A stretch of 50,377 nucleotides of DNA. Origin: a bacterium (GTDB lineage Bacteria > CAYTYR01 > UBA6262). Of this stretch, positions 23,935-35,380 are shown in pieces (position 1 is the first letter of the stretch; every line of letters starts with the position of its first letter). The notes below the pieces were generated by a model that was not told where the DNA came from, made no database searches, and saw only the letters and a list, made by a program, of their open reading frames with translations. Position numbers and translations under genes: made by a program. The stretch lies in assembly GCA_028712895.1 (NCBI GenBank), contig JAQTPL010000011.1, positions 1-50,377 of the forward strand, read 5' to 3'.

Positions 23935-24465
23935 ATGGCAAAGCGCTGGTACGTACTACACACCTATACAGGGCACGAAGATCGGGTCAAAGAAAATTTA
24001 CTCAAACTGGTAGCTACCAAAAACCTGGCTGATAAGATTTTCAACGTCCTGGTCCCTACGGAAGAAGTCGTAGAGATCAAAAATAATAAGAAAAAAGTCT
24101 ATACCCGTAAATTTTTCCCCGGTTACGTGTTGGTGGAAATGGAAATGGACGAGCAATTGTGGGGCGTGATCCGCACCACGCCGGGTATTACCGGATTTTT
24201 AGGCGGGACTACCCCGGTTCCCTTACCGGAAGAAGAGATCACCAAGATACTTGATCTGAGCAGCCGGGAACATACTGCCAAGCCTAAGCCAGCGATTATG
24301 TTTGATAAAAATGAAAATGTGCGCATCATTGAAGGCCCGTTCGCTAATTTTGCCGGAATAGTGGAAGAAGTAAACATGGAGCGGGGCAAGTTGAAGGTCA
24401 TGGTCACGATCTTTGGACGCGCTACACCAGTAGAGCTTGATTTCCTGCAAGTAGAGAAAATTTAA
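23935..24465 (+). CDS. nusG: transcription termination/antitermination protein NusG
   Basis: A 176-residue protein with an N-terminal NGN domain (KRWYVLHTYTGHEDRVKENL, FFPGYVLVEMEMDEQLW, RTTPGITGFLGG) and a C-terminal KOW domain (RIIEGPFANFAGIVEEVN to the end). It binds RNA polymerase and couples it to Rho or to ribosomal S10. ATG 23935 is chosen: a TTG at 23929 is in frame but adds only MI before the conserved MAKRWY. The spacer to rplK is short and empty. Confidence 0.96.
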   Translation: MAKRWYVLHTYTGHEDRVKENLLKLVATKNLADKIFNVLVPTEEVVEIKNNKKKVYTRKFFPGYVLVEMEMDEQLWGVIRTTPGITGFLGGTTPVPLPEEEITKILDLSSREHTAKPKPAIMFDKNENVRIIEGPFANFAGIVEEVNMERGKLKVMVTIFGRATPVELDFLQVEKI

Positions 24466-24541
24466 ACCTTCACGATTGCAGCAGCAATCAAAAACACTGC
24501 AGTCGTATTTTTATCGGAAGTTACCTTAAAGGAGTTTTGCA

Positions 24542-24967
24542 ATGGCTAAGAAAGTAAAAGCAGTAGTGAAATTACAGATTCCTGCGGGAGCCGCTAATCC
24601 AGCTCCGCCGGTTGGCCCGGCATTGGGCCAGCAGGGCGTAAATATTATGGAATTCTGCAAACAGTTCAATGCTAAAACAGCTAACCAGGAACAAGGTATA
24701 ATTATTCCTGTGATCATTACTGTTTTTGAGGACCGTAGTTTTACCTTTATTACCAAAGTGCCTCCAGTAGCCATATTATTAAAGAAAGCGGCCGGCATCG
24801 CGGTAGCCAGCGGAGAGCCGAATCGCAAGAAAATCGGCAAGGTTTCTAAAGAGAAAGTAAAAGAGATCGCCAACCAGAAAATGGTTGACTTGAATGCCAA
24901 AGATCTGGAAGGGGCTATCCATATGGTCGAAGGCACAGCCAGATCAATGGGCATTGAGATCGAGTAA
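24542..24967 (+). CDS. rplK: 50S ribosomal protein L11 (uL11)
   Basis: A 141-residue protein of exactly typical length. [37 protein letters not shown] is the highly conserved opening; here the [11 protein letters not shown] and GVNIMEFC parts are visible. [15 protein letters not shown] and [14 protein letters not shown] follow. It forms the L11 stalk base at the GTPase-associated centre. AAAGGAG precedes the ATG. It is followed by the L1 control site and rplA. Confidence 0.97.
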   Translation: MAKKVKAVVKLQIPAGAANPAPPVGPALGQQGVNIMEFCKQFNAKTANQEQGIIIPVIITVFEDRSFTFITKVPPVAILLKKAAGIAVASGEPNRKKIGKVSKEKVKEIANQKMVDLNAKDLEGAIHMVEGTARSMGIEIE

Positions 24968-25007
24968 GAGCCCGTAATTAGCTGTCATTCGAGATATTCG
25001 ATATTTT

Positions 25008-25044
25008 GTGGGAGGCCCGATGTTCATCGGACCGCTAATACCAC
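25008..25044 (+). promoter_or_regulatory. ribosomal protein L1 binding site (autoregulatory) before rplA
   Basis: GTGG (25008-25011) pairs with CCAC (25041-25044). An inner CCGAT/ATCGG hairpin is capped by GTTC. Between them lies an asymmetric loop with GGAGG on one side and CGCTAATA on the other. This GTGGGAGG...CTAATACCAC arrangement is the L1-binding mimic of 23S rRNA known from rplK-rplA mRNAs. The rplA Shine-Dalgarno (25046-25051) follows immediately, so bound L1 would block translation. Confidence 0.8.
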
Positions 25045-25057
25045 CAGGAGGAACAAA

Positions 25058-25762
25058 ATGAGTCATGGCAAGAAGTATGCTAACGTAGCTAAGCTGGTTG
25101 ACCATAATAAGATCTACACCTTAAAAGAAGCTTGTGAGCTGGTCAAGCAGACAGCTACTGCTAAATTTGATGAAACCGTAGAGCTGACCGTATGCCTGGG
25201 AATTGATCCCAAACAAGCGGAACAATCTATCAGGGGCGCAGTGGTTATGCCCCATGGTACGGGTAAAAGTAAACGAGTGCTGGTCATCGCCAAAGGTGAG
25301 AAAATAAAAGAAGCCGAGAACGCCAAGGCAGATTTTGCTGGTGCTGAAGATATGATCGAGAAAATTGCCGGGGGCTGGCTGGATTTTGATGTGATCGTAG
25401 CGACTCCAGATATAATGAAAGACCTGTCCAAGGTAGGTAAGGTATTAGGGCCAAAAGGCCTAATGCCAAATCCTAAAGTAGGCACGGTTACTTTTGAAGT
25501 GGGCAAAGCAGTAGGAGAAATTAAAAAAGGTAAAGTAGAATATCGGGCTGATGCGTCAGCAGTGATCCATACAATAATTGGTAAAGTCAGTTTTGCCGCT
25601 AACCAGCTGGAAGAGAATGCCAAAGCCTTAATCGAAGCTGTGGTCAAAGCTAAGCCAGCTACAGCCAAAGGCCATTATATCAAATCCATGTCTCTTTGCT
25701 CTACGATGGGCCCCGGGATCAAACTCGATAGTACTCAAGTCCTTAATTCTTTAACTAAATAA
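25058..25762 (+). CDS. rplA: 50S ribosomal protein L1 (uL1)
   Basis: A 234-residue protein of normal length. Motifs are [63 protein letters not shown], and [20 protein letters not shown]. It builds the L1 stalk that guides E-site tRNA exit and represses its own operon. AGGAGG lies 7 bases before the ATG, just after the L1-binding site. A new promoter for rplJ follows the stop. Confidence 0.97.
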   Translation: MSHGKKYANVAKLVDHNKIYTLKEACELVKQTATAKFDETVELTVCLGIDPKQAEQSIRGAVVMPHGTGKSKRVLVIAKGEKIKEAENAKADFAGAEDMIEKIAGGWLDFDVIVATPDIMKDLSKVGKVLGPKGLMPNPKVGTVTFEVGKAVGEIKKGKVEYRADASAVIHTIIGKVSFAANQLEENAKALIEAVVKAKPATAKGHYIKSMSLCSTMGPGIKLDSTQVLNSLTK

Positions 25763-25792
25763 AATATTTATTCTAATTCCTAAAAAAAATAC

Positions 25793-25821
25793 TTGACAAT
25801 ATTTGATATATCTGATAATAT
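25793..25821 (+). promoter_or_regulatory. promoter of the rplJL-rpoBC transcript
   Basis: TTGACA (25793-25798) with TAATAT (25816-25821) at 17 bases, or GATAAT (25814-25819) at 15 bases. The leader that follows contains the L10-type element. Confidence 0.75.
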
Positions 25822-25830
25822 ATATACATA

Positions 25831-25917
25831 GTCTAAGAAGCAAGGTATCCGCCTTGTAATTTAGGGCGGATTAATTCTTTTGCTAAGAGCCTGCCGAGAC
25901 AGAGAAGTCTACACAAG
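25831..25917 (+). promoter_or_regulatory. L10-type ribosomal leader
   Basis: AGCAA (25839-25843) pairs with TTGCT (25880-25884) around an inner ATCCGCC/GGCGGAT hairpin (25847-25871) with a 5-8 base internal loop. A GAGCCTGCCGAGAC segment follows. The position and structure fit the L10(L12)4-binding leader that represses rplJL. I did not align it to the Rfam model. Confidence 0.65.
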
Positions 25918-25950
25918 AAAACTTCCATCGGTTCGGTGTGAAGTTTTTTT
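25918..25950 (+). terminator. attenuator terminator in the rplJ leader
   Basis: AAAACTTC (25918-25925) pairs with GAAGTTTT (25940-25947). Inner CATC/GGTG extends the stem, with one bulged base and loop GGTTC. TTTTTTT follows. L10-leader folding could decide between termination and read-through. Confidence 0.8.
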
Positions 25951-25975
25951 CTTTTTATAAGATAAGGATGACAAA

Positions 25976-26509
25976 ATGCCAAAAACAAAAACAGCCAAAA
26001 AAGAAGTAATGGAAAACCTGAAGGACAAACTCCAAAAAGCGACTGGGGTCATTGTCACTGAATATCAGGGTTTGAATGTAGGGGATCTCAATGACCTGAG
26101 AGGTAAATTGAGAAAAGTTTCCTGCGAATATCATATTATCCAAAACACATTACTGCATATTGCCAGTAAAAATACAGACTATACCGCGATCGATGACACC
26201 CTACAGGGACCGACCGCGGTTTGTTTTGTTTATGGGGATCCTGTTGGCCCGGCTAAGGTTATTATGGATTTTAAAAAGGACCATGATAAATTAAAAGTTA
26301 AAGCAGGATTAATTGAAAAAAAGGTGGTGAATGAGAAAGAGTTAAAATCGTTAGCTAGTCTGCCTTCAAGGCAGGTATTGTTATCCATGCTCGTATCCAG
26401 GCTGCAGGCGCCGTATGCAAATTTGGTGTATGTCCTGAACGGATCCCTGCAAAAACTGGTAACCGTGCTGGATGGTATCAGTAAAAATAAAGCGCAAACA
26501 AGCGCATAA
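25976..26509 (+). CDS. rplJ: 50S ribosomal protein L10 (uL10)
   Basis: A 177-residue protein with the family opening [38 protein letters not shown], the QNTLLHIA segment and a C-terminal helix for L7/L12 dimers. The [21 protein letters not shown] region matches the L10 core. It anchors L7/L12 and, as L10(L12)4, represses its own operon through the leader RNA. AAGGATG precedes the start. rplL follows after 35 bases. Confidence 0.95.
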   Translation: MPKTKTAKKEVMENLKDKLQKATGVIVTEYQGLNVGDLNDLRGKLRKVSCEYHIIQNTLLHIASKNTDYTAIDDTLQGPTAVCFVYGDPVGPAKVIMDFKKDHDKLKVKAGLIEKKVVNEKELKSLASLPSRQVLLSMLVSRLQAPYANLVYVLNGSLQKLVTVLDGISKNKAQTSA

Positions 26510-26544
26510 TCCCCGGGATGGGATATAATAAGGAGGTGCAGTAC

Positions 26545-26922
26545 ATGACTGCCATAACCAAAGATCAAATGATTGAGTCCATCGAGAAAATGAGCGTGCT
26601 GGAATTAAGCGAGCTAGTCAAGACGTTGGAAGAGAAGTTCGGCGTAAGCGCTGCTCCAGTAGCAGTTGCCGCTGCCGGCGTACCGGGAGCTGCCGCAGCT
26701 GCCGAAGAAAAAACCGATTTCACCGTGATGTTGACCGGATTTGGTGCCAACAAGATCGGGGTCATCAAAGTGGTGAGAGAGCTGACCGCTCTGGGCTTGA
26801 AAGAAGCCAAAGACTTAGTAGAAGGCGTGCCCAAACCAGTGAAAGAAGGCTTGACGAAAGAACAGGCCAATGAAATGAAGAAAAAACTGGAAGAAGCCGG
26901 CGCTACTGCTGAGCTTAAATAA
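26545..26922 (+). CDS. rplL: 50S ribosomal protein L7/L12 (bL12)
   Basis: A 125-residue protein with an N-terminal dimerisation helix ([29 protein letters not shown]), an Ala-rich hinge ([20 protein letters not shown]) and the C-terminal GTPase-contact domain ([37 protein letters not shown]). ATG 26545 is chosen because AGGAGGT (26531-26537) lies 7 bases upstream and it gives the standard N-terminus; the frame is open back to 26518 but adds an atypical MGYNKEVQY. Confidence 0.96.
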   Translation: MTAITKDQMIESIEKMSVLELSELVKTLEEKFGVSAAPVAVAAAGVPGAAAAAEEKTDFTVMLTGFGANKIGVIKVVRELTALGLKEAKDLVEGVPKPVKEGLTKEQANEMKKKLEEAGATAELK

Positions 26923-26968
26923 GCTAATTTTTACCTCACCGTTACACGCAGTTAGCTAATATATAGGT

Positions 26969-27017
26969 AAAAAAGTTTCTCTCTCTACTCTTTTTCAAGC
27001 AGAGAGTTAAACTTTTT
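26969..27017 (+). promoter_or_regulatory. imperfect hairpin between rplL and rpoB
   Basis: AAAAAGTTT/AAACTTTTT outer arms and CTCTCTC/GAGAGAG inner arms form a long stem between 26969 and 27017. A T run and ATAATAA follow. It is a plausible partial attenuator or RNase III site that lowers rpoBC relative to rplJL. Confidence 0.55.
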
Positions 27018-27056
27018 ATAATAAACATGTTTTTTTAACGAAAGTATGAGGTTCAA

Positions 27057-30000
27057 ATGAGCAAAAAGAAGTTGAATTTTGCCCGCATTCCCTCAATAAT
27101 GGATCTTCCTGATCTATTGGAAATACAGAAGAAATCATATGCTGAGTTCCTGCAGCAGAATGCCGCCCCGGAAAAACGGAAATACCACGGACTCCAGGCA
27201 GCTTTCAAAGATATTTTCCCGATCACTAACTCGACGGGAACTTTGTCGTTAGAATATGTTAATTATATCCTGGATACACCGCTGTATAATGAAGATGAGT
27301 GCATCGAAAAGGATATGACCTATGCTTCGCCGCTCAAAGCGAAGATCCGCCTCATCATCAAGGATGCCGAGGCCAGGAATAAAGTCAAGGAAGTGACGGA
27401 GCAGGAGATCTTTATCTGCGAACTGCCGCTCATGACGACCACTGGATCTTTCATCATCAACGGCGCGCAGCGGGTTGTAGTCAGCCAGCTGCACCGGTCA
27501 CCCGGCGTGATCTTTGAAGAAGATGAGAACAATGCCATCTCTTCCTATGGTAAGAAACTTTACACTGCTCGCGTCATTCCGTACCGCGGTGCCTGGGTGG
27601 AGTTTGAATTTGACATAAATAACGCGCTTTTTGTGCGTATCAATAAGAAACGCAAATTCCCGGTCACTATGTTCCTGCGAGTCCTGGGATATGCAACTGA
27701 CGAAAAGATCCTCAACTTGTTCTATGCCAATGAAGAAGTCAAGGTCCGGGATTCCCAGGAAAGCCAGGACCGGCTGATCGGCAGTTATCTGGCCGGCGAC
27801 GTGGTTAATCCCAAGACCGGCGAGATCCTGCTTGATGCCGCGAAAGATATCACCAAAGAGCTTTATGATCTCTTGCTGAAAGAGAAAGTAGATAAAGTCA
27901 AGATCGTCAAGCTCGATCCCCAGATCAATAATGTCACGATTCTCAATACGATCAAGAAAGACCCATTCAAAGCCAACCACGATCCCAATATGGAAATTTT
28001 CAAGAAATTGCGCCCCTTTGATTTCCTCGGGACCGAAATGGCCCAGAATTACCTGCAGGAATTGCTCTTTACCAATCCTAAGAAATATGACCTGGGTAAG
28101 GTCGGCCGCTATAAACTGAACAAAAAATTACACCTGGATATCGCTGATACCAAACGTACGCTGACGGTGCAGGATATCATTGAAACGATCAAGTATGTCA
28201 TCGACCTGAACAACGGTATTTCCGAGTTGAAAGACAGCCATGGCAAGATCATCGCCCGGAGAATTATTGATGATATTGACCATTTAGGCAACCGCCGTAT
28301 CCGTTCGGTAGGGGAACTCCTGGAAAACCAGATCAGGATCGGTCTTTCTCATATGGAACGGCTGGTCCGGGAAAAAATGAATATCAAGGACCTGGAGAAT
28401 ATTACTCCCCGCGACTTGATCAATACGTCGCCGATAGTGGCGGTGATCAGGAAATTCTATGGTTCCAGCCAATTGTCCCAATTCATGGACCAGACCAACC
28501 CATTGTCTGAGCTGACCCATAAACGCCGTTTGAGCGCTCTCGGACCCGGTGGTTTGAACCGGAAACGCGCCGGTTTTGAAGTTCGCGACGTGCACCCGAC
28601 CCATTATGGCCGGATTTGCCCGATCGAAACCCCGGAAGGACCGAACATCGGTTTGATCACCTCGCTTTCTACGTATGCTAAAGTGAACGAGTATGGATTC
28701 CTGGAAACACCGTACCGTAAAGTAAAAGATGGCAAAGCGACCAGTGATATAGAATATTTTACCGCGGATGATGAAGATGAAGTAGTAGTAGCGCAGGCCA
28801 ACACTTTGATGGATGAAAAATCCGGCAAAATATTGGATGCGCAAGTGTTGACCAGGCTTCGTGATTTCTTCCCCTTACTGCCGCCCAACGAGATCGCCTA
28901 TATGGATGTTTCACCCAAGCAGCTGGTCAGTATCGCCGCAGCGCTGATCCCGTTCCTGGAGCATGATGATGCTAACCGCGCTTTGATGGGTTCCAACATG
29001 CAACGGCAAGCGGTACCGCTGTTATTCCCGGAAAGGCCGCTCGTCGGCACGGGCATGGAACAAAAGATCGCCGTGGATAGCGGAGCCGTGATCCTGGCCA
29101 AGCGGGAAGGCATTGTCCGTTTCGCTGATAGCGAAAAAATTATCATCTGGGGCGAAGGAAACGGCAGCCGGAATAATGGCGATGATGGCGATATTGATAT
29201 CTATTATTTGAAAAAATTTGTCCGTACCAACCAGGATACCTGCGTTAACCAGCGGCCGATAGTGCAGGCCGGCGATCATGTCAGCAAGGGCACGATCATT
29301 GCTGATGGCGCGGCGACCGATGGCGGAGACCTGGCACTGGGACGCAACTTACTGGTCGGATTCATGACCTGGGAAGGTTATAATTTTGAAGACGCTATCC
29401 TGATCAACGAGAGGTTGCTTAAGGAAGATGTCTTTACCAGTGTGCATATAACTGAATTTGAGATCGAAGCCCGTGATTTAAAACTGCGCGCTGAGGAAAT
29501 TACCCGTGATATTCCCAATGTCGGTGAAGACACCCTGCGCAATTTGGATGAGCGCGGGATCATTCGTATCGGCGCTGAAGTCAGGCCCGGAGATATCCTG
29601 GTAGGGAAAGTTACTCCCAAGGGAGAAACCCAGGTTACCCCGGAAGAAAGGCTGCTGCGCGTGATCTTCGGTGAGAAAGCTGAAGAAGTCCGTGATGCCA
29701 GCTTGTATGTGCCGCCGGGAATAGATGGCAAGGTTATCGGCGTTAAAGTATTTTCCCGTAAAGAAAAAGGCCGGACCAAAGCTACTGAAAAGAAAGAAAT
29801 AGAACGAATTAATAAAGAATTCCAGGCTGCCGTCTCCAAGATCAAGAGTGATACCAGGAAGGATGCGGAGCGGGTGAAGACTGATCTGGCTGCAGCTTTG
29901 AAAGGCCAGCCCAAAGGCGCCTCCAAGCTAAAGGCAGAGGCTAAGGAAAAAGCTGAATTCTTTGAGCGTATGGCGCTGATCATGATCGAGCAGGCGCGGC

Positions 30001-30788
30001 GCGAAAAAAATATAGCGATCGACCGGTATAAAAAAGGCGATGAGCTTTCCGTAGAAGTCAATAAACTGGTCAAGGTTTATATCGCTTCCAAGAGAAGGAT
30101 CTCGGTAGGTGATAAGGTAGCCGGCCGGCATGGTAACAAAGGTGTTATTTCCAAGGTATTACCGGCTGAAGATATGCCGTACCTGGCTGATGGGACGCCG
30201 CTGGATATTATTTTGAATCCCTTGAGCGTGCCTTCCCGTATGAATATCGGCCAGATCCTGGAAGCAGAGCTTGGCTGGGCCGCCAGCAAGCTCGACTGTG
30301 TAGCCGTAACCCCGGTATTTGACGGTGCCAAAGAAACAGAGATACAGGATATGCTGGAGAAATCCGGCCTGCCCCGCGATTCCCGGGTAACTCTCTATGA
30401 TGGCCGGACCGGGGAAACGTTCCATGAAAAAGTAACCGTAGGGCAAACATATATATTGAAACTAGCGCATTTGGTTGACGATAAGATGCATGCCCGTTCG
30501 ATCGGGCCGTACGCTCTGATCACTCGCCAGCCTCTTGGCGGCAAGGCTCAATTCGGCGGACAACGTTTCGGTGAAATGGAAGTATGGGCCATTGAAGGTT
30601 ACGGCGCTGCTTACACGTTGCAGGAATTCCTGACCGTGAAAAGCGATGATATCAGCGGCCGCACCAGGATGTACGAGGCTATTATTAAAGGTGAAACACC
30701 GCCTCCGCCAGGTACTCCGGAATCATTCAAGGTGCTAATCAAGGAATTACAGGGATTAGGCCTGAATGTCGAATTGCTGAAAAAGTAA
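27057..30788 (+). CDS. rpoB: RNA polymerase subunit beta
   Basis: A 1243-residue protein, within the usual range. The opening is [19 protein letters not shown]. The rifampicin cluster (about residues 469-500) reads [31 protein letters not shown], close to E. coli, so no obvious resistance change is seen. [26 protein letters not shown]-type catalytic segments and the C-terminal [30 protein letters not shown] are present. The stop lies 81 bases before rpoC. Confidence 0.98.
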   Translation: MSKKKLNFARIPSIMDLPDLLEIQKKSYAEFLQQNAAPEKRKYHGLQAAFKDIFPITNSTGTLSLEYVNYILDTPLYNEDECIEKDMTYASPLKAKIRLIIKDAEARNKVKEVTEQEIFICELPLMTTTGSFIINGAQRVVVSQLHRSPGVIFEEDENNAISSYGKKLYTARVIPYRGAWVEFEFDINNALFVRINKKRKFPVTMFLRVLGYATDEKILNLFYANEEVKVRDSQESQDRLIGSYLAGDVVNPKTGEILLDAAKDITKELYDLLLKEKVDKVKIVKLDPQINNVTILNTIKKDPFKANHDPNMEIFKKLRPFDFLGTEMAQNYLQELLFTNPKKYDLGKVGRYKLNKKLHLDIADTKRTLTVQDIIETIKYVIDLNNGISELKDSHGKIIARRIIDDIDHLGNRRIRSVGELLENQIRIGLSHMERLVREKMNIKDLENITPRDLINTSPIVAVIRKFYGSSQLSQFMDQTNPLSELTHKRRLSALGPGGLNRKRAGFEVRDVHPTHYGRICPIETPEGPNIGLITSLSTYAKVNEYGFLETPYRKVKDGKATSDIEYFTADDEDEVVVAQANTLMDEKSGKILDAQVLTRLRDFFPLLPPNEIAYMDVSPKQLVSIAAALIPFLEHDDANRALMGSNMQRQAVPLLFPERPLVGTGMEQKIAVDSGAVILAKREGIVRFADSEKIIIWGEGNGSRNNGDDGDIDIYYLKKFVRTNQDTCVNQRPIVQAGDHVSKGTIIADGAATDGGDLALGRNLLVGFMTWEGYNFEDAILINERLLKEDVFTSVHITEFEIEARDLKLRAEEITRDIPNVGEDTLRNLDERGIIRIGAEVRPGDILVGKVTPKGETQVTPEERLLRVIFGEKAEEVRDASLYVPPGIDGKVIGVKVFSRKEKGRTKATEKKEIERINKEFQAAVSKIKSDTRKDAERVKTDLAAALKGQPKGASKLKAEAKEKAEFFERMALIMIEQARREKNIAIDRYKKGDELSVEVNKLVKVYIASKRRISVGDKVAGRHGNKGVISKVLPAEDMPYLADGTPLDIILNPLSVPSRMNIGQILEAELGWAASKLDCVAVTPVFDGAKETEIQDMLEKSGLPRDSRVTLYDGRTGETFHEKVTVGQTYILKLAHLVDDKMHARSIGPYALITRQPLGGKAQFGGQRFGEMEVWAIEGYGAAYTLQEFLTVKSDDISGRTRMYEAIIKGETPPPPGTPESFKVLIKELQGLGLNVELLKK

Positions 30789-30799
30789 CTAGTTAGTTT

Positions 30800-30853
30800 T
30801 TTGCAGTGTTTAGCTTGACTGAACACTGATAACTGATCGCTGTTCGCTGATAA
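30800..30853. repeat. inverted repeat in the rpoB-rpoC spacer
   Basis: CAGTGTT (30804-30810) pairs with AACACTG (30822-30828), with inner AG/CT. A TAACTGATCGCTGTTCGCTGATAA run of similar words follows. It belongs to the same style of word-built spacer repeats as elsewhere in the window. Confidence 0.55.
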
Positions 30854-30869
30854 AAGGAGGACAACGTCC

Positions 30870-33800
30870 TTGTCCAAGAAAGATAAAGAACCGAAAGTTA
30901 AAAAAATATCGCTGAAGCAGTCTAAAGACAAAGGCATGCTGCTAAACTATGATAATTTTGACGCCATGAAGGTCAGTTTGGCTTCCCCCGACCAGATCAG
31001 GACGTGGAGCTATGGGGAAGTAAAAAAGGCCGAGACTATTAATTACCGCACTTTCAAACCTGAGCGTGACGGTTTGTTCTGCGAAAAGATTTTCGGTCCG
31101 GTGCGTGACTGGGAATGTTCCTGCGGCAAGTATAAATGGGTCAAGCACAAAGGTGTCATCTGCGACCGTTGCGGCGTGGAAGTGACAGAATCTAAGGTCC
31201 GGCGCGATCATATGGGCCATATTGAGCTGTCAGTACCAGTGGCGCACATCTGGTTCTCCAGAAGGCTGCCCAGCCGTATGGGTTTGCTCTTGAATATGAG
31301 AGTGGGAGAGCTGGAGCAAGTGGTCTATTATGTGAGCTATGTAGTCATAGATCCGGGCAATACTCCGCTGAAAAAGAAACAATTATTAAGTGAAGAAGAC
31401 TACCAGAAATACCGCCAGGAATATAAAGGCGCGTTCAAAGCCGGTATCGGCGCCAGCGCGGTGAAAGAACTGTTAAAAGACGTTAACATGGCCAAGACTG
31501 CCGTAGAATTACGGGAAAAGATCAAAGGCGAACAACCTGGGCCAAATAAAATTAAATTGATGAAGCAACTGCGCATCATCGATTCTTTCATGCACTCTGG
31601 CAATAAACCAGAATGGATGGTCATGGATGTCATTCCCGTGATCCCTCCTGACCTCCGGCCGTTAGTGCCCCTGGAAAGCGGGCGCTTTGCCACCAGCGAT
31701 CTGAATGACCTGTACCGCCGTATCATCAACCGTAATAACCGTTTAAAACATATACAGGATCTTGGCGCACCCGAGATCATGATCAATAATGAAAAGCGCT
31801 TGCTCCAGGAAGCAGTGGACGCCCTGTTTGAAAATGGCGCCCGCGGCCGCATTGTAACCGGCGCCGGTAACCGCCCGCTGAAATCGCTGAGCGATATTCT
31901 CAAAGGAAAACAAGGCCGGTTCCGCCAGAACCTGTTAGGAAAACGCGTTGACTATTCCGGCCGTTCCGTGATCGTGGTTGGGCCGGAGCTAAAGCTGAAT
32001 CAATGTGGTCTGCCTAAATCAATGGCTTTGGAATTATTCAAACCTTTTATTATCAAGAACCTGATCGAAAAGAATGTCGCGCATACGGTTAAAAGCGCCA
32101 AGCGCATGATCGAGCAGTTGCGCCCGGAGATCTGGGATACGCTGGAAGAAGTGATCCAGAATCACCCGGTACTGCTGAACCGCGCGCCGACCTTGCACCG
32201 GTTAGGTATCCAGGCTTTTGAGCCGGTGCTCATTGAAGGAAAAGCGATCCGGATCCATCCTTTGGTTTGTACTGCTTTTAACGCTGACTTTGACGGTGAC
32301 CAGATGGCTGTGCACGTGCCTCTTTCCATCGAAGCCCAGCTGGAAGCCAGGATCCTCATGATGGCCAGCAATAATATTTTATCGCCTGCCAGCGGCCGGC
32401 CGATAGTTACTCCCAGCCAGGACATGGTATTAGGATGCTGTTACCTGACCAAGGAGAAAGCCGGCGACCTGGGCGAAGGCAAGATCTTTGCCGATGCTGA
32501 CGAGATTTCTGTAGCGTATGATAATGGTATAGTCGGGCTGCATGCCAAGATCAAAGTCCGCCTGCAGGGCCAGATCATAGCGACGACCGTAGGAAGGGTT
32601 ATTTTTAATGAGATCCTGCCGCTGGAATTGCGTTTTATTAACCGGACTATCACCCGGCGGGAGTTGTCCACCCTGATTTATGACTGTTATACCAAATTGG
32701 GTAATGCCCAGGCTGTAACCATGCTGGATAAGATCAAAAAGATCGGCTTCCATTATGCTACAGTGTCAGGCATGACCATTAATTTAGATGATATGAAGAT
32801 CCCGAAAGAGAAGAAAGAATTGATCGGCAAGGCCCAGAAAGAAGTCAACGAGATCGAGCGTCAGTACAAGAAGGGTATTATCACTGATGTGGAACGATAC
32901 AACAAAGTGATCGATATCTGGACCCATACGACTGATAAAGTATCAGACATACTCTTTAATGACCTGAAAGCTGAAGATGATTTCGCGATCGCTCCAGGCA
33001 GGGCCAAGTTTAACTCTATCTTTATGATGGCTGATTCTGGTGCCCGCGGCAGCCGTCAGCAGATCCGGCAGCTGGCTGGTATGCGTGGTTTGATGGCCCG
33101 GCCGCAAAAGAAGGTCACCGGCGAGATCGGTGAAATCATTGAATCACCTATTACTTCTAACTTCCGTGAAGGATTAACGGTATTAGAGTACTTTATTTCC
33201 ACTCACGGCGGCAGAAAAGGTCTGGCTGATACAGCGTTGAAAACCGCAGACGCCGGTTACCTGACCCGCCGCTTGATCGACGTGGCCCATGATGTCATTG
33301 TCACTGAAGAAGACTGCGGCACAGTCAACGGTATCCGCATCGGTGCCTTGAAAGAAGGGGATGAGATCATTGAATCCCTGCGCGAGCGCATCGCCGGACG
33401 GGTAAGCTTGGATAATGTGGTGAATCTCTTAACAGACGAGATCATTGTCCAGACCGGGGAAATGATCACTGAAGAAAAAGCCAAAGCCATTGAAGAAGCA
33501 GGCATTGAAAGGATCCGTATCCGTTCCGTGCTGACTTGTGAATCAAAAATCGGTGTCTGCCGTCTTTGCTATGGCCGAGATCTTTCCAATAGCAAAATGG
33601 CTGAGTTGGGTGAACCGGTTGGTATCGTGGCGGCCCAGTCCATCGGTGAGCCTGGTACCCAGCTGACCCTGCGTACTTTCCATATCGGCGGTACTGCCAG
33701 CCGTATCGTTAAGCAGTCAGAGATCAAAGCCCGTAAGGAAGGTAAAGTAAAATACTACAATTTAAAGACCATTAAAAATAAAGATGATAAATTCGTGGTC

Positions 33801-34937
33801 ATTAACCGCAACGGTGAGGTCATCATCCGCGATGAAGATGGCAAGAAGAAAGAAAATTACCTGATCCCGTATGGCGCCAAGTTGAACGTGAGCGATGGCA
33901 AAAAAGTTGATGCCGGCACGATCATTGCCGAGTGGGATCCGTATTCAATGCCGATCATTACCGAGCACAGTGGCACAGTTGAATTCGGCGATATTATTTC
34001 CGGTATTACCATCCATGAAGAGATCAACAAGAGCACTAATATTACCGAAAGAATAGTGATCGGGCACAAGGAAGAGAAACATCCCCAGATCATTCTTCTT
34101 GATTCCCATAACAAGCCGGTGATCAATTATCCTTTGCCGATCGACGCGCATATCGTGGTCAATGAAGGTGATAAGATCGAGACCGGCGATGTGATCGCGA
34201 AAATCCCGCTGGAAATTTCCCGGACCAAGGATATCACCGGCGGTCTGCCCCGGGTAGCGGAATTATTCGAAGCCAGGAAGCCGCGCAGTTCGGCGATCAT
34301 TTCTGAGATCGACGGCGTGGTCAAGCTGGGCGAGCAAGTCAAGGGCGCGACCAAGATCATTGTCCAGAGCGAAACCGGCATGAAGCGCGAATACCTGATC
34401 CCGTACGGCAAGCATTTGAATGTTTATGAAGGTGACCGTGTTCTGGCCGGCGAACAGCTAACTGACGGATCCATCAATCCGCATGACATCCTCAGGATCA
34501 AAGGGGACAAGGAAGTGCAGGAATACCTGGTGAACGAGATCCAGGAAGTGTACCGCCTGCAGGGCGTGTTCATCAATGACAAGCATATCGAAGTCATTGT
34601 GCGGCAAATGCTGCAGAACGTGATCATTGATAAGTCCGGCGACAGTGACCTGCTGCCTGGCGAACAGATCAATAAATTCAAGTTCACGCAAGCTAATGAA
34701 AAGATGAAAAAAGACGATAAAGAAGCAGCTACCGCTAATCCGATCCTGCTGGGTATTACCAGGGCTTCGCTGTCCAGCGAAAGTTTCATTTCCGCGGCGA
34801 GCTTCCAGGAAACCACCCGGGTGCTGACCAATGCGGCGGTTAACGGCGAAGTGGACAAACTGGGCGGCTTGAAAGAAAACGTGATTATCGGCCATTTGAT
34901 CCCGGCTGGTACCGGATTGCCTGGTTTGCAGAAGTAG
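30870..34937 (+). CDS. rpoC: RNA polymerase subunit beta'
   Basis: A 1355-residue protein with an intact catalytic loop N471-ADFDGD ([16 protein letters not shown]). The zinc finger at the N-terminus is C83, C85, C98 and C101 (CSCGKYKWV...CDRCGVEV). The second zinc site is C816, C890, C897 and C900. [19 protein letters not shown] marks the trigger loop/bridge area. The start is TTG 30870, with AGGAGG at 30855-30860; no ATG lies near. rpsL follows after 37 bases. Confidence 0.98.
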   Translation: MSKKDKEPKVKKISLKQSKDKGMLLNYDNFDAMKVSLASPDQIRTWSYGEVKKAETINYRTFKPERDGLFCEKIFGPVRDWECSCGKYKWVKHKGVICDRCGVEVTESKVRRDHMGHIELSVPVAHIWFSRRLPSRMGLLLNMRVGELEQVVYYVSYVVIDPGNTPLKKKQLLSEEDYQKYRQEYKGAFKAGIGASAVKELLKDVNMAKTAVELREKIKGEQPGPNKIKLMKQLRIIDSFMHSGNKPEWMVMDVIPVIPPDLRPLVPLESGRFATSDLNDLYRRIINRNNRLKHIQDLGAPEIMINNEKRLLQEAVDALFENGARGRIVTGAGNRPLKSLSDILKGKQGRFRQNLLGKRVDYSGRSVIVVGPELKLNQCGLPKSMALELFKPFIIKNLIEKNVAHTVKSAKRMIEQLRPEIWDTLEEVIQNHPVLLNRAPTLHRLGIQAFEPVLIEGKAIRIHPLVCTAFNADFDGDQMAVHVPLSIEAQLEARILMMASNNILSPASGRPIVTPSQDMVLGCCYLTKEKAGDLGEGKIFADADEISVAYDNGIVGLHAKIKVRLQGQIIATTVGRVIFNEILPLELRFINRTITRRELSTLIYDCYTKLGNAQAVTMLDKIKKIGFHYATVSGMTINLDDMKIPKEKKELIGKAQKEVNEIERQYKKGIITDVERYNKVIDIWTHTTDKVSDILFNDLKAEDDFAIAPGRAKFNSIFMMADSGARGSRQQIRQLAGMRGLMARPQKKVTGEIGEIIESPITSNFREGLTVLEYFISTHGGRKGLADTALKTADAGYLTRRLIDVAHDVIVTEEDCGTVNGIRIGALKEGDEIIESLRERIAGRVSLDNVVNLLTDEIIVQTGEMITEEKAKAIEEAGIERIRIRSVLTCESKIGVCRLCYGRDLSNSKMAELGEPVGIVAAQSIGEPGTQLTLRTFHIGGTASRIVKQSEIKARKEGKVKYYNLKTIKNKDDKFVVINRNGEVIIRDEDGKKKENYLIPYGAKLNVSDGKKVDAGTIIAEWDPYSMPIITEHSGTVEFGDIISGITIHEEINKSTNITERIVIGHKEEKHPQIILLDSHNKPVINYPLPIDAHIVVNEGDKIETGDVIAKIPLEISRTKDITGGLPRVAELFEARKPRSSAIISEIDGVVKLGEQVKGATKIIVQSETGMKREYLIPYGKHLNVYEGDRVLAGEQLTDGSINPHDILRIKGDKEVQEYLVNEIQEVYRLQGVFINDKHIEVIVRQMLQNVIIDKSGDSDLLPGEQINKFKFTQANEKMKKDDKEAATANPILLGITRASLSSESFISAASFQETTRVLTNAAVNGEVDKLGGLKENVIIGHLIPAGTGLPGLQK

Positions 34938-34974
34938 CAGTTTTTAATAGAATTTAAAGAGAACAGGGGAGCGT

Positions 34975-35352
34975 ATGCCAACAATCAATCAGTTGATCAG
35001 AAAAGGCAGAAAAAAACTAAAAAGAAAAGGGAAAACACCGGCTTTGGGAATGGCGCCGCAGAAACGCGGCGTGTGCGTGCGTGTTTATACCACCACACCC
35101 AAGAAACCGAACTCAGCTTTGCGTAAAGTAGCCAGGGTGAAACTATCCAACGGCATGGAAGTCACTGCCTATATTCCCGGTATCGGCCATAACCTGCAGG
35201 AACACTCAATTGTCATGATCCGCGGCGGCCGTGTGAAAGATTTGCCCGGCGTGCGTTATCATATTATCCGCGGTACGCTGGATACAGCCGGCGTCAGCGA
35301 CCGGAAACAAGGGCGCTCCAAATACGGGGCCAAGAGACCGAAAGCAGCCTAA
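34975..35352 (+). CDS. rpsL: 30S ribosomal protein S12 (uS12)
   Basis: A 125-residue protein of normal length. [23 protein letters not shown] opens it, and [29 protein letters not shown] carries the Lys at the classic streptomycin position, unchanged. [21 protein letters not shown] also has the normal Lys. It shapes the decoding centre. GGGAG precedes the ATG, and rpsG follows after 28 bases in the standard str order. Confidence 0.97.
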   Translation: MPTINQLIRKGRKKLKRKGKTPALGMAPQKRGVCVRVYTTTPKKPNSALRKVARVKLSNGMEVTAYIPGIGHNLQEHSIVMIRGGRVKDLPGVRYHIIRGTLDTAGVSDRKQGRSKYGAKRPKAA

Positions 35353-35380
35353 GGAACCTACGAATTAACGAGGAGTAAAA

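Noticed and set aside
29378-30073. Reverse-strand open frame of 231 codons, Ser-rich
   Set aside because: It is an antisense shadow of rpoB; the Ser-rich composition mirrors the codon usage of the coding strand.
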